The position numbers and the translations under genes are program-made. Below are positions 12,120-24,600 of a stretch of DNA of 64,000 nucleotides, piece by piece. The DNA lies in the NCBI GenBank assembly GCA_002633005.1, contig NMRA01000077.1:124001-188000 (forward strand). Direction: 5' to 3'. The stretch comes from Phoronis australis (lineage: Eukaryota > Phoronida > Phoronidae). Position 1 is the first letter of the stretch, and each line of letters begins with the position of its first letter. The notes beneath the pieces are model-generated. The model saw nothing but the letters and a program-made list of their open reading frames with translations. It was not told the DNA's origin and searched no databases.

Positions 12120-15100
12120 CTGGAGGCTACTTATGGTAATACATGAAATATTTTCTTGTAAATTAGTTTGAATTCTATATGTTTGGAATGAATGTGAATA
12201 TCTGTTCATTAAAATTTAATTTAATAGTTTGTAAAATCAGGAAAAACAATTTGGGTTAGAAAATCTGATTCAACTCCCAATCTTGAAAAATTCCACTATT
12301 TTGGAGCAAGTTCTTGTCTACAAATCAATACTAGTTGTGAGGCAGTCTGGAATTTCATGAATCTACATACCTCAGTAGCAATGGCTTGGTCCCAATCCTG
12401 GCAGTGTACATGACTCTAGTTGAGGCATGCAATATGATGTTTCCAAGAGGCCATCAAAAACTACATATGTACACATGGGTGTACCCGTCTGACATTCCTG
12501 TCATTCCTGCCCATCTCTTGGGATCTGGTAGTGCAGTCAGAGAACGGTATTTGGTGCTGGCATAAAAGTAGCTTAGGTAAGGGATTATTCTCAGTTGGCA
12601 TTGTAATCTTTAACAAACCGGGCAACAGATTCCATCAAAATGTGTCTGGCTTAGTCGAAATTGTAGTGAAAAGCAAACACTTTTACAATGAAGTGCTGGC
12701 AAAATTTTCCAGTCTATTTTGCTTCGAAGTTTTGCCCATTTTTGATGAGAAGATATTTTGTCACTTTCTTTGAAGGCTACTGTGTTCAATTAGAAGTTAC
12801 AGAGACCAGATCAAAGGAGCCGATGTAGAAACTGGCAGAGCACTTTAAAATCTGGTATAAATGTTTATTACACGTGGCTCAATCAGGACACCGCATAATC
12901 CGTGACAGTTCCTCACTTCCGGTGGCAGAACAGTATAAATATGAAAGTACACACAAAACTTTTACTGGGATCAAAAGCGCATCAAACCAACTCCAGGCTT
13001 TCTTTGTCACCTCAGGTACACTAATATTGGACAAGCTGCTGTCACCAGAGTCCAGACCCAGACAGTTTGTAGCAACTGTTGGCCCAACTGCCACCTACTA
13101 ACATTGACTAATGGAAGTTTTCTATTATTGTGGTGATTTAGATCTACTAAATTCTTTTTATAGAATGCATTGTTAATGAACTGTTGTGTTGGTCTGAGGA
13201 GGTTTGTCTATCATTGATCAGAATTCTTTAATCATTATTGTGAAAGATGTTTAATCGCCATTAAAGTTAATGTGTTAGCAAGTCTTGAGACTGTAAACTG
13301 CTAAGAGGTCACTGATAAGTGAAAGAGTCAGAAATAATTTGTACACTGATTGTCAGAATTTGAAAACATTTACCTACGTCCACAGTATTGTAATGGCGAG
13401 ACGTACATCGCCTGTTGACCGATGATAGATTGCTCAGATTGGATGTCACTGGCAGACATGTTGGACTAATCAGACAACGCAAGCGAGAACCATCTTGCAC
13501 TGGGTGCGATGCTTCGCATAACGTTGATTCCCCAAATGTAACCTGGCAAAATTCCCTGATCACCAAATTCCTAGATAACCAAATTGGAAATGAGCTCACC
13601 AAATAATGCAGTCTCTGTGTGCGTTGGTGTGACAGCATACTTGCTATATATAGCATGGATCGCAGTATTTAGGACATTGCACGATTTCTTCATACTGGAA
13701 ATTCTTTTTGGAAATGTAAAAGAAATGTTGCATATATATCCCAAGAAGAAGGGGAATCTCAAAAAACTGGCACAACACTTTCAGCACTGAATAATTTTTA
13801 CAAAATATAAGTTGGTCTACCTCCAATACATGAATCAAACAATGCTTTTAAGAGAGGGCGCCACATGGGGCTTGTATTGAACGCCAGACTTTTTGGCAAG
13901 GTTCCATCAGCTCAGCCCATTGACTTCATACCTCGTTGTGACATTTCTGATAATATTGGAATTCCAATGCCATGGACATCTTGTTAATTATTGTGTCAGA
14001 AACAATAGAGGATAAATATCTTATGAGCAACAAGGTCAAGAACAGTTCAAAAACATTCTTAAATAGTTCCCACCCTGTAGTACGTAAAAATTTGAAAATA
14101 AAAAAGATTTTGGTAGATCTCTCCACTACGACCAGATTAGCTGCAACGGTGTTGAATCAGTTGTGCAGAAATGTTAGTGGAAGTGGCTCATTAAAGCAAT
14201 TACATATTTATGTTTGTGTTGAATGAGGACCCTACGAAATGGGCCAGCGCTGCGGTTTCTGAACAATTCCAAGTTGAAATGGACTTGCCGTAAGGCTCCG
14301 CACCGTCTTGCAGATCTGTGGCAAGTTAAGAGGATTATTGGTACAATGCAATGCTCACTTGTTGCGTCGGCGTGGTGCTTTAACTTAAAGCTGTATTTCA
14401 GTGTGTTGAGTGGGCTTATATTCTTGTGAAATCGGTCTCATATTTCCTACCATGGTATGATTGTATCACACATGGGCTATTTTGGAATTCCGAATTTTAG
14501 ATTTGGCCATTCCCTGTAAACAATTGTTTTCTTGAGTCGCTGATGGTTTCGATGTACTGATTAAGTATGTTCAAAACATTCTGTAACTTATCGAGTGAGG
14601 CTTAGCTCCACCAACATTGGGTTTGCAGGTTTGATTCTGCACTGAGGCCGAGCCTCAGAAAGTCACTTTTGTCATTGAGTAATTATATTTTTTACATTTT
14701 AAGTACTTATTAACTCAAACAACACATTGGCTGAATGTGTAGTTTCCAGTTACTACGTTTTCTGTCGTCCTTCAAGACTGAAAGCCGATTACAAATTGCT
14801 AAGGCGAATGGGACAGTTGTTAACTCTGATCTGTAGAAATTTCATGTGCAAGCACTTCTGTTTCTACACTGGTTACTTGAAATGAGACACATGCCCAAGA
14901 GAGACAGGTCTTTGTTTTTTATTGAATTTGTTGTTCAATTTATTACATCAACATCAGTTTTCTCTTTTAAAGGATTGGGTGGTGAGGAAACAGATGAACT
15001 GCTGGTTAAAACGACTGTTGGTGGGCCGCATGCTCTGTTCTCAAAAAATTATTCAAGTTTTTGAAATACTTTGCTTTTACAGAGGGTACTTTCAGAAGTA

Positions 15101-17116
15101 GGTTTGAAATGATTTTGATAAAAATTGTCTCAAAGGTTTTATTAAATCCAAACACAAACGTTCTTTAAAAATGCTGAGAACTTTTTTTGAGAAATGTGGA
15201 TGTATTATTATTAGTAACAATACTTTTTTGTTTTGAATTTTGTTCTTTATTTGAAACATGTTTTATCTAAATCCTGTTATGATGTGAAGAACATCATTTG
15301 TGTCAGTTAATTACAAAAGTTCTAGTTTCAAGATGGTACTATTTCGCCAAGTTATTTTGTAGATATTTGACTTCGGGTATTGACTTCCTAATAAAGTTAC
15401 CTGTAACTTCAGCTCAAACTAGCCTTGCAATGTGTCATTCATAATGTAGTGAGCACCAACAGATGAAATGAACCCAGCTAATTAGATCATCAAAGCTGTC
15501 TGAAACCACTGACCCTAAGTGTTGCCTATTGGTGGTTGTCTGTCCATGTTGATGAAGACATGAATGTTCTGGACTGGTTATTTTCCAATGTGTTTGTGGA
15601 CTGCCATAGATGATCTGAAGTCAAAATCAGTTTCACTTGGGCAGATTATGTTTGTGAATGTTTGTGGCACAGATCACAGCCTTCTTCTTTTCACAGTGGT
15701 TAGGTAAGGTGAAGCTATGGAACACCAATCTGTTGTGTTGCAATTAGAGAGAGTGATTGATTGTACAAGTAAGCCAACATTTATGTGGTCATACAACTTT
15801 CCTTAATTTAACACAACACTTTAGCAGAAAGATTGAATTCCTCAAAGTTAATTTTTTAAATAAATGGTCAAATGTGGTTTACATGGCTGTTGAAGAAGAC
15901 TTAGGGGTGATGACTTTTATAGTCTAATTAAGTCTAGCCAAAATTATCGATTATCGAGTTAGTGTTGGTGAATCAATCTGTTGAAGCAATCAGTCCTCTA
16001 GATCCATGGCATGAACATAATGTATTAAGGAACACTAACTCACCATGTGATTATAAACCAAAACGAAGATTTCCTCTTCAAACATGGTTTTCAAAGATAG
16101 TGATGCATACAGCTTTAAATTGTTTTGTGCAATGTCTGTCAGCATCAAAATGCATTGTGTAACCATGGGAATTGATGTTTTCTTAGCAACAGTGTGGGCA
16201 ACATCAAGTCTTGGTACTAGTATTTTTGGAATCAATTGTTTTCAAGCATAAAAATTGATCTGTGTGTTGCTAGAATGATCAACATCTTCAAAGTTACCTC
16301 AGTGCTCCATTTGGCAAGCTACATGTCGTCAATGCGAGTAGACGTAGTGTTTGGCTACTGAGAACGGAGTATGCCACACAACATTGTCGGATGGTAGATA
16401 CATTTTACAACCTTTCTTTTGATAAAAAAAATTAAATAAAATGTCGCTTGTCTGCCATTTTGTGTACTAAACTGATGTAGCCAAGTTGCGTTTGTCGAGC
16501 TCTGAGGTCGGTTATTTCATTAAACTCGACTGGTAAACTTGCATCTTGTCATAAAATGAGTTGTGAATCTGTGAGTAGAAATTAACATTTGCCATGTCTG
16601 ATATTTGCAAGTCTAAGTCTTGCTTTAAAATCTTGATCAGTGAGCACTATTGTGTATTATGTAGCACTTCACAAGTTTTGGTGATCAATGTACAATTTGG
16701 AGGTAGGGACTAATAACTAGGTATATTTAGGTGGGCTACAAATGTGTTGCTAAGTAGTGTGCATCATTCTGTACAAACATGGCCTTCTTGAACCACAGTA
16801 GCTAAAGATAGATTCATGGAATGGGGTATCCTGGGAAATACGCACTGCTAATCTTGTGACTGAAAATTCAGGATGTTTATGTGGCGAGCACCTGGTTTCA
16901 GGAATCTTGCAGTCTTCCACACTGTGTAATGTGCAGGGAATTTTCCTATTTAGCTTTGTTTACTCATCGGTTATCGCCTATGTGTTGAAAATTACTATTT
17001 GCTGAAAAATGTATTGTGGACAGGCCTGGTAATAACTAGGTTTATCACAACTGGTGATGTCTTACAGCCTGTGTTACAGCTCAAGAAATTCTTCCTGTTG
17101 TTTGTAACTGCACAAG

Positions 17117-20100
17117 CAATGGAGAATACAAGGAAGGATGGTGTATTTCTTTGCAAGGACAATGTCCCAGCTCAGGCACGGCTGTCGCATAGACAGAAGC
17201 GCAACAGGATTCGCCGCATCAAGAAAGGTACATTGTCACTAGCTGATTTATTCAACAAGCCTTCAGTCACTAACAGAAATGCAAGCCATGTGTCCAATGC
17301 AGCTTCTGTGACTAACTGTCCTGAATGCCCAACTGAGGAGTTGTCTAGAGGAACGAGTCAATCAGCAAGTGTTAAGTTTGGTGATGCAAAAGTTCCAGAG
17401 GTTGTGCTTGGAAATAACCAGTCAATAAAATATGAGTTAAAGTTTGATGAAGATATCCAGACAACGTATGCTACTAATAGATCAGAGACTAAGAAAGGAA
17501 GTGTCGAACAAGTTCATGAGTTAGATGAACAAGCGCCCTACTGTAAAAAGAAATCAAAGAAACCGAGAAAGAAAATTAAAAAGAAAAAAGCACAATTCAT
17601 GGACGATCAGCTAAGTGAAAATCATGCTGGCAGTGGCAGGTTCACTTCTGACCACTCAGTTTTCCCCAGTCAACATGGCATGGATATTACTGACAAGCAA
17701 ACCATTTGCAATAAGGATATTACTTCTAAGAATAAATACAGACGAAGGGATGTGAGTAAACAGCTCCTTACTGAAGCTACCATAAGTGCACCTGTCACCT
17801 CTTGTCTGACAACCTGTGGTTCTGAATACAACTCATCTATGTGTGGGAGAGGTATGATTGTTTATCCAGGTGGTGAACAAAGATTTTGCTGCTCTAATGC
17901 CAATGAGAAAAATGACAGTGGCGTGCCTAGTGAATTCAATGACTCGAATCTGAGGTCCCCAGCATTGGCTGCATACAGTATTTCAGATGTCAGTTCAGAG
18001 AATGTCTGTGTGGCAGGAAGTGGAACCAAGCTGCTCGGTCCCACAAGGGAAAATCAAATCTTTCTGTGTGGTAATGCAACTATTTTTGAACATCCCACAA
18101 CACTTGAGACAGGTGGAGCCAAGGAAGAACTAGGAGCAGAACATATTTCTAATAGAGCTAAAAGTCATAATGAGGGAAAGAGCTTGCACTCTGAAGGAGA
18201 GCAGGTGTGTCTAATTACTGTACACCAACAGTGTAAGACAGATGAATCTTCATACAGTTGTGATATAAGGCCTGAAGGAGCTGATTGTGCTTCGGATATT
18301 ATTGTAAATGAGGAAATGTCAGACCAGCCAGAGACACTAGATATAAGCACCCATTTTGGCTCTCCCAATTCCGGGTTTGTGTATTTTGACTCTGGTAGTA
18401 TGCTTGCTGTTTACAGTTCTGGGACTAATCTTTGTGACATAGAGCATGACAAGGACAGCCCTGCTAAAGGAGATGTGGCATCTGATGGTGGTTGTAAGAT
18501 GAGATTACATTTTGAAAGAGAACCCTACACTGCTTCCAGTGAGGAAGAAGGAACATGTGCACATATTTTTGATAACAGCATGTTAGTTGAGGAACAGCTT
18601 TTCAAGGATGCTCAGTTGGTTGATAAAAATGGTGAACCTGGAGAAATTGAATCAGAAGATCTAAATGAATCATCTCATTCTTCATCAGTTGACAGTTTTG
18701 AAGTACATGGGAGTGGAGAGAGTTTATCTGCTGAAGAGCTTCTGTCAAGCAGAGTTTTTGACAAGATGGACATAAAACAAAACTTTCAATCTGACCTGAA
18801 CAATGTATTGCCTGAAATTGAGAGCCCAGCGAAGAGAAGTTCCACTGATTTGTCTTTAAAAGAAGGGAAGTATGTTGATGATGGTGATTGTGATGATAAT
18901 GAGGATGATGATAATGACATTGTCATTTTAAAAGAAAAGATTTCTTTACACCATTGTGATGATGAACAAGACAATCCATTTGGGGAAATGCCTTGCCAGT
19001 CTGTTAATGCAACAGAGCATGAGGACTGTGATCCATTCAAAATTAATGATGGAACTGCAATGGTGACCAGTGGTGCAGCATTGCTAGATGACCTAAATGC
19101 TCCCATGAAAGTTGAAATGACCGTTATACCTTTCAAAAGTGAGACAATGAATCTATCATCTTATGACAGCCATGGAAATAATTTGTTCAAAACTGATGCT
19201 CCAGCAGACATGCGCTCTGAAATTTCATCGAAAGGATGTGAAAGCTCTGAAACAGCTGGTAGTGATGAGAAATATACAGATCATGAGGAATTGGAATCAC
19301 AGTTAGCTGGTCACAGTTTAGATAGTACATCATTTATAGATCCTGAAGTGAAACTTCTACCACCTAATGTTGCCTGTGACAAGCCAGCATGGGTAGAAAT
19401 TATGTTGACCAAGTGCACTGAAAAGTCCAAGTCTACACTTACTTGTGAAAATTGTGAAGACTCTAAATCTCAGTTGAATACAAGCCTTGAACTTTCTGCA
19501 GCATCATCACGAGAAGCTCAAAAGGTTTTTGTAGAAAGTACTATGTTGTCGTCAGATTCTGTTGAGCTATTTCCTGAGCATGTTTTGCCAAAAGAACTTC
19601 CTAAAACGTGGTCAGATGCTGCTGTAATATATTCTGAAGACACCATACTCCCAGAAAGCCTTACACAATATCCTGAAGTCCTAATGACTGCAGAAACTAC
19701 TGCTCAGTATCTTGAAGACCCTTTGTCCCAGGAAATTCCTGCAGCATATCCTGCAGTTGTGTTGCCCCTGGAATCTCTTAATCTGAATTCTTTAATGCCC
19801 AACGATGTTGTAGAACCATGTACTGAGGTCCCCACTGCCCTGGGTTTATCTCATCCATGTCCAGTGAAATCCTTGCAGGAGGGAGTCGTTGAACTCAGTT
19901 CTGAGTATATTGCACCAAAGAAAGTTGTTGAGCCACTTCTTGAGAATACTGTGCCTGTGGAAATTGTTAATCCTTGCCTTGAAAACATGATGCCCTCAAA
20001 AAGTGCTGATCCATGTCCAGAAATTTCTATGTCCCATGAAGTTGCTGAACTTAAAGACAATGTAAAATGTTGTCCTGGGGAGTCTATACCACACATGGGT

Positions 20101-21610
20101 TTTGCAATGCAGGAAACTATTGGGCCTCGTGGAGAGGGCTCTGTAGTTGAGATTTCTGGACAATGTCCTGAAGATTCATTCTCAAAGGAATATGTTGAAC
20201 ACTGTCCTGACGTACTTGTAGCCCAGGAGATTGTTGGACCATTTCATGACAACTTTTTGCCTCAGGAAGTTGAACTGGATCAGAAGGTTTCTGACCATTC
20301 ACCAAGTGATGAACATTATGCTGGAAACTATGTGCACCCGAAAAAGGCTGAGCTGTGTCCTGATGACATCATGTCCTGTTTTGTCAATGAACCCAATCTT
20401 AGGGATTCCATACCCCTGGAGAATTCAGACTCAAGCTGCTATTTTGAGGATTTTGAACCCCGGGAAATTGCTGTGCCGTGTCTTGGCGAATCTGCATCAC
20501 CTCCACATATTGATTGTATTGATGCAACCAGTGTGGATCTGTTGGCTTGTGATAGTTCTGTTGATGGTAAAACATCACATGATGAACCCACAGTTCTTCA
20601 ACAGTCGGCATCTCTGCAATCACATAGCTGTTGTGATCGTGCTACTTGTAATGAACCATTTACTGAATCCACAACAACATGGGACAACATGAGAGCTGAA
20701 GGTTCGGTGGAAACAGTGTCCTGTGAGGCTGATACTGAAGGAGGAGGAATTGGGAATTCAGAAGCAGAAGAGTTTGATTGTAAGGAATTTGGTGGTGTAG
20801 AAAAGTCAAGTGGTTGGGAATTAGGGACATCTCCTGATAGTAGCAATATTTATAGTTTGACAGCTTCAGTTTTACATGGCGATAGATCTCCAAAATCTGC
20901 TGATGTCCAAAACATTTTTGGCCTCGCTGCTGTTGCAGTGTCAGAATGTGCTGCTCTGAAGGTTAACAATTGTTCAGAGGTGAAGGATATTTATTCACTG
21001 ACTGCATCTGTTCTCACCAATTATGGTGGATTGTTAAAGCAGAAATGTACTGACAATATAGATTTACAAGTTATGGAAGAGAATTACATTGGTGAAGACT
21101 TTGGCATTACTTGCAACAAAATATATGTTGAGGGAAATAACCTTGACAAAAGTGTAGGTGGAGCGGATGAGACAGATGCGTCATATACTATCCAGCCCAA
21201 CATAGCCAGTTCCCCCATTGACAATAACAATATGCATCACATTGATAAGCCAAAGTCATTAAGGCCATTGTCTGACCTTCCTGCCACTTGGCGGTCCAAT
21301 GACCCACTCCACATGTACATCTCTGAAAATTGCGATAAGTTGAAATGTCATCTCTCTGTTGACTCCTGTGAAAGTTCGCAAAACAACGTTAGTTCATGTC
21401 ATAGTGCAGTCGCGCAAGGTGCCTCCTGTAGTCTGTCCATTGAAAAAGACATGGATGGTGATGGTAGTCTGTCTTCAATGGCATCACAGAATTCCACTAC
21501 CCATGTGCCTAGTGGTACAGGTCACTCCCCCATTCCCAAAGACATGGACATCAATGAGTTATGCAGCTATTTTGATTCAGCGTCACCGTCATTTGATGGA
21601 GAATTCTTTG
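17117..21610 (+). CDS. HSPA12: Coding exon 1 (4.5 kb): acidic low-complexity N-terminal extension
   Basis: The exon begins after a pyrimidine-rich acceptor ending AG at 17115-17116. The start ATG at 17119 is the first in-frame ATG of a 1,500-codon open frame and has a G at +4. It encodes residues 1-1497 and ends in phase 1 at donor TTTG|GTAAGC. Visible features: a basic patch at residues 25-36 ([12 protein letters not shown]); a Lys cluster at 143-157 resembling a nuclear localisation signal; many Asp/Glu/Ser stretches, with an almost pure Asp/Glu run near 586-600; a degenerate 13-residue repeat over about 815-1125; and three copies of a motif like NIYSLTASV at 1243, 1265 and 1290. I recognise no folded domain and no homologue. 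Length and codon structure make it clearly coding. That it belongs to HSPA12 is inferred from phase continuity with exons 2-8. The acceptor just upstream implies at least one untranslated 5' exon that I could not find. Confidence 0.85.
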
Positions 21611-24600
21611 GTAAGCTGTATGTTTGATACACAGTTTTTGTTTTAACTCTTTGTGTCTGGAGGTCATATTGTGGCAGTGGTTGTTTCTGCAAATGGTCGC
21701 AATAGAACTCTGTGGTGTCCTTGGTTCTGCACTGAAGACATACATGGCAAACAATGTATGAGCTCAAAACTCCATAAATCAACTGTTTCAGAATCTGGGT
21801 GTGTCTACTCTAGACAAATGCTGTTGGAATGTCTGCAACAGAGCCATAAAGTAAAATGTTTTTAATGTCTCACTGTCAGTCATTGAAGTGAATGCTTTTG
21901 TGATACTCTGGCCTTCTACGCCATGTGGATTTTTCAACTGCTTACTTTAAAGTTTACATGGTAAACAGTTGTGTTAAGGGTGCTCTAGACTCTGTCCTCT
22001 TGTTCTAACTCAGTGTTGGAAATGATTTCTTGGCATGAGTAGAACTGGCAGTTCATTTTTGTTTTATAGCAGTTCATGCCCACTGTAGTGTGTCATCTCG
22101 GGTATTCCAGGTGTTTTATTATAATGTAATTCACTTCAATCAAATTATAGAAATGCCATCAGATGGTGTTGTTTTGTACAAGTGAATGCGCCTGTGGTCA
22201 AAGTTGTTTTTACACAACGACATGGTTTATTGCAACTAAGTTTCAAAACTTTGAATTAACATTAGCTCTGTGTTCAGGTAACAATGGCTTTGGCAATCTC
22301 ACCGTTTCCAGTAAAATACATGTTGCAGATTTGTGCTGCCTGATTGTACGTTTTCACTTCCAGTAAATGTACCAATTTGTGCAACAGAAAATGGAATAGG
22401 GTTGTTTGTTAGGTTAAAGAAAATAGAAAATTAGTTCTAGTTACCATTTTTGGTGCTCATATTTGATTAACAATAAAAAGCCAGATGATATGGGCTGAAA
22501 TGGGTCTGGACCCATCTTTAGCCCCAGCATCCCCACGTGCCTCTGAGCTAAAATGGAGTATAATCCTTTTTTACTCCTAGAGTCACCTGATGCCTGGTGA
22601 AAAGGGTGGATCCTTTTTTTTACCGAACATCACCCAATGCCAACTGTGAATATTTCAAAATGAGTCAGTGCAGGGAGGAGCCAAGTCATCAGTTTGTCGC
22701 TTGTGTCTCAACATCAAGTCATGTTACTGGCAGAATGATGGGGAAACTAATACAGGAAATTATAAGTACTACGCCTGATTTAGTGAAGTTGGAAATTTAT
22801 TTATAGTACATGGTGTTGTAGGTTTATTCTCTGCCATGTTGCATTAGTTTTGATTCTCTACTTCTTTTAATTTCTTAAATTTAATATTATGTTGTTAAAA
22901 ACAGAATTTATTACCGAGTGTCCAGTTATATTTACTGTTTTGGGAAATGTTAGGTCTTCATTGGTTTTTGACAGCATAGTTCTTCACATTTGTTTTTAAT
23001 GCCACAAGTTGAAAAGACACAACACTGTCTGGACTCCTTAATTGCCTTTCTCTTGGTATGTTTAACTGTGTTAAGTAGATATCTTCTTTCACCTTCAGTG
23101 AGTTTTCTCCTCTTACCTAAGCACTGATTATCATGCTGTTTTTCCACACCAAGGCCTTCCTAAATACCAATTTACTTTGAACCAATCCAGGTGCTGTTTT
23201 GATTAGTCACTCAGGGTGTAGTAATGCAGTTGATAGATTTAGATGGATGGGACAGGTACCTTTTTATAGTTTACATTATGCTGCCTACGGTATGCTGTGC
23301 AGCTGCCAAGGCACTGTAAATTTCTTCACTTGGGTTTCTGGTGCATCTCCAAGCAGCAATGTGATGTCTACTTAGGATACCTTGTGCAAGCAAATTTCTG
23401 GTGTAAGGTAATGATTTGTTAGCAACTTCTTGCCATCCTGAGTGTTTCAGAGTGCGGGACATCTTTGCTGTTTAACACAGAGTGCCTGTTTTCGAATATC
23501 TTGATAGATCGTAGATATTCATCTGTGACATAGATACTAGTCACAATACAGGGGTTCTGTATGTTGAGAATCAGTTTTCTCCTCTTAATAATGAGACATC
23601 AAACTGGTTCTCGGAATTTGGGACCCCTGTAAGTTACTATTGCCATTTTGTGTAAGATTTCTATTTTGATGCAGAGTCCTTAATTTGAGATTTTTTTTCT
23701 TTGCTTCGTATTTTACCGTAAACATTTGTATTTACACCATGTGTTTTTAAATTGGCGAGCATAGAAAGTGGGCCGAGGTCACTTAACAATATCTGAAACC
23801 TTATTCACAAAAATTGGCTGTTTTTACAATATTTTACATATGTCCAGCAAAATACCTTATCTTCATTCTGGGGTCACTTTGAATGTGAAATATGTACCAT
23901 GTAGCAAGGAAAAAAATATAGTACAACCACCTTCAACAGCCAACGGCGTACATATCATAGAAAGATGTCACAGGAAACGAAGTCAAAAGGTAGTTTTTAT
24001 CCTGAGGAAGTTGTGCGCCTGCAAGCATACGATCGTTGAGAACGAGTTGCACCCTTAAAGTCGAGTTGCACCCTTAAAGTCGAGTTGCACCCTTAAAGTC
24101 GAGTTGCACCCTTAAAGTCGGAGTCGCTTTAACTCCCTCTGTGACTTTCATTTTGCCAAAACAGGAAGTTGTTTTGCTTAAAAATATACTGTTAGCCTAC
24201 TTACTGCTGGCACTGCCTTCTGACCTAGTTCACTCGAGATAAATGAAACCCCACCTACAAATTTAAAACATTTTAGTAATAATTAAGTCAATGGAAGACT
24301 TCAGTTGACATTGTGAGTGAATGTGGAAGTAGCGAACATGGTTATGTATTTATAGGTTTTATTGACCAAAACAAGTTCTCACCGAATAATTAATCGGCCT
24401 CAAATTTTGAAGACTGGTACTGTATTCTGTTTTTTCTCGGCTTCGGCAAATCGACTTAATTTGAACTTAGGAACATGAGTTCACGAACACCGCTTGGTGA
24501 ATTTCACTGAAACTTTCCAATTTATATATCTATTCACCAGTTAGGATTTTCCCTTGAAACCCCTAGTTTTTGTGTACCGTAACATAGAAGAATATGACTG

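Larger units (their letters stand above)
1..17116. other. Upstream region, no supportable gene
   Basis: Apart from the repeats listed separately, I find no ORF with recognisable homology, no splice-linked exon chain and no clear promoter. A 5' untranslated exon and the promoter of the HSPA12 gene probably lie here, because coding exon 1 is preceded by an acceptor, but I cannot place them. Short ORFs up to 133 codons occur on both strands, as expected by chance. Confidence 0.6.

Noticed and set aside
17083-17096. Heat-shock element upstream of the start codon (GAAATTCTTC)
   Set aside because: The GAA and TTC spacing is wrong for a heat-shock element, and the site lies in the pyrimidine tract of the acceptor.
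20231-20692. 153-codon ORF in another frame inside exon 1
   Set aside because: A shadow of the real 1,500-codon frame; its Leu/Val/Met-rich peptide is a frame-shifted reading of the 13-residue repeat.
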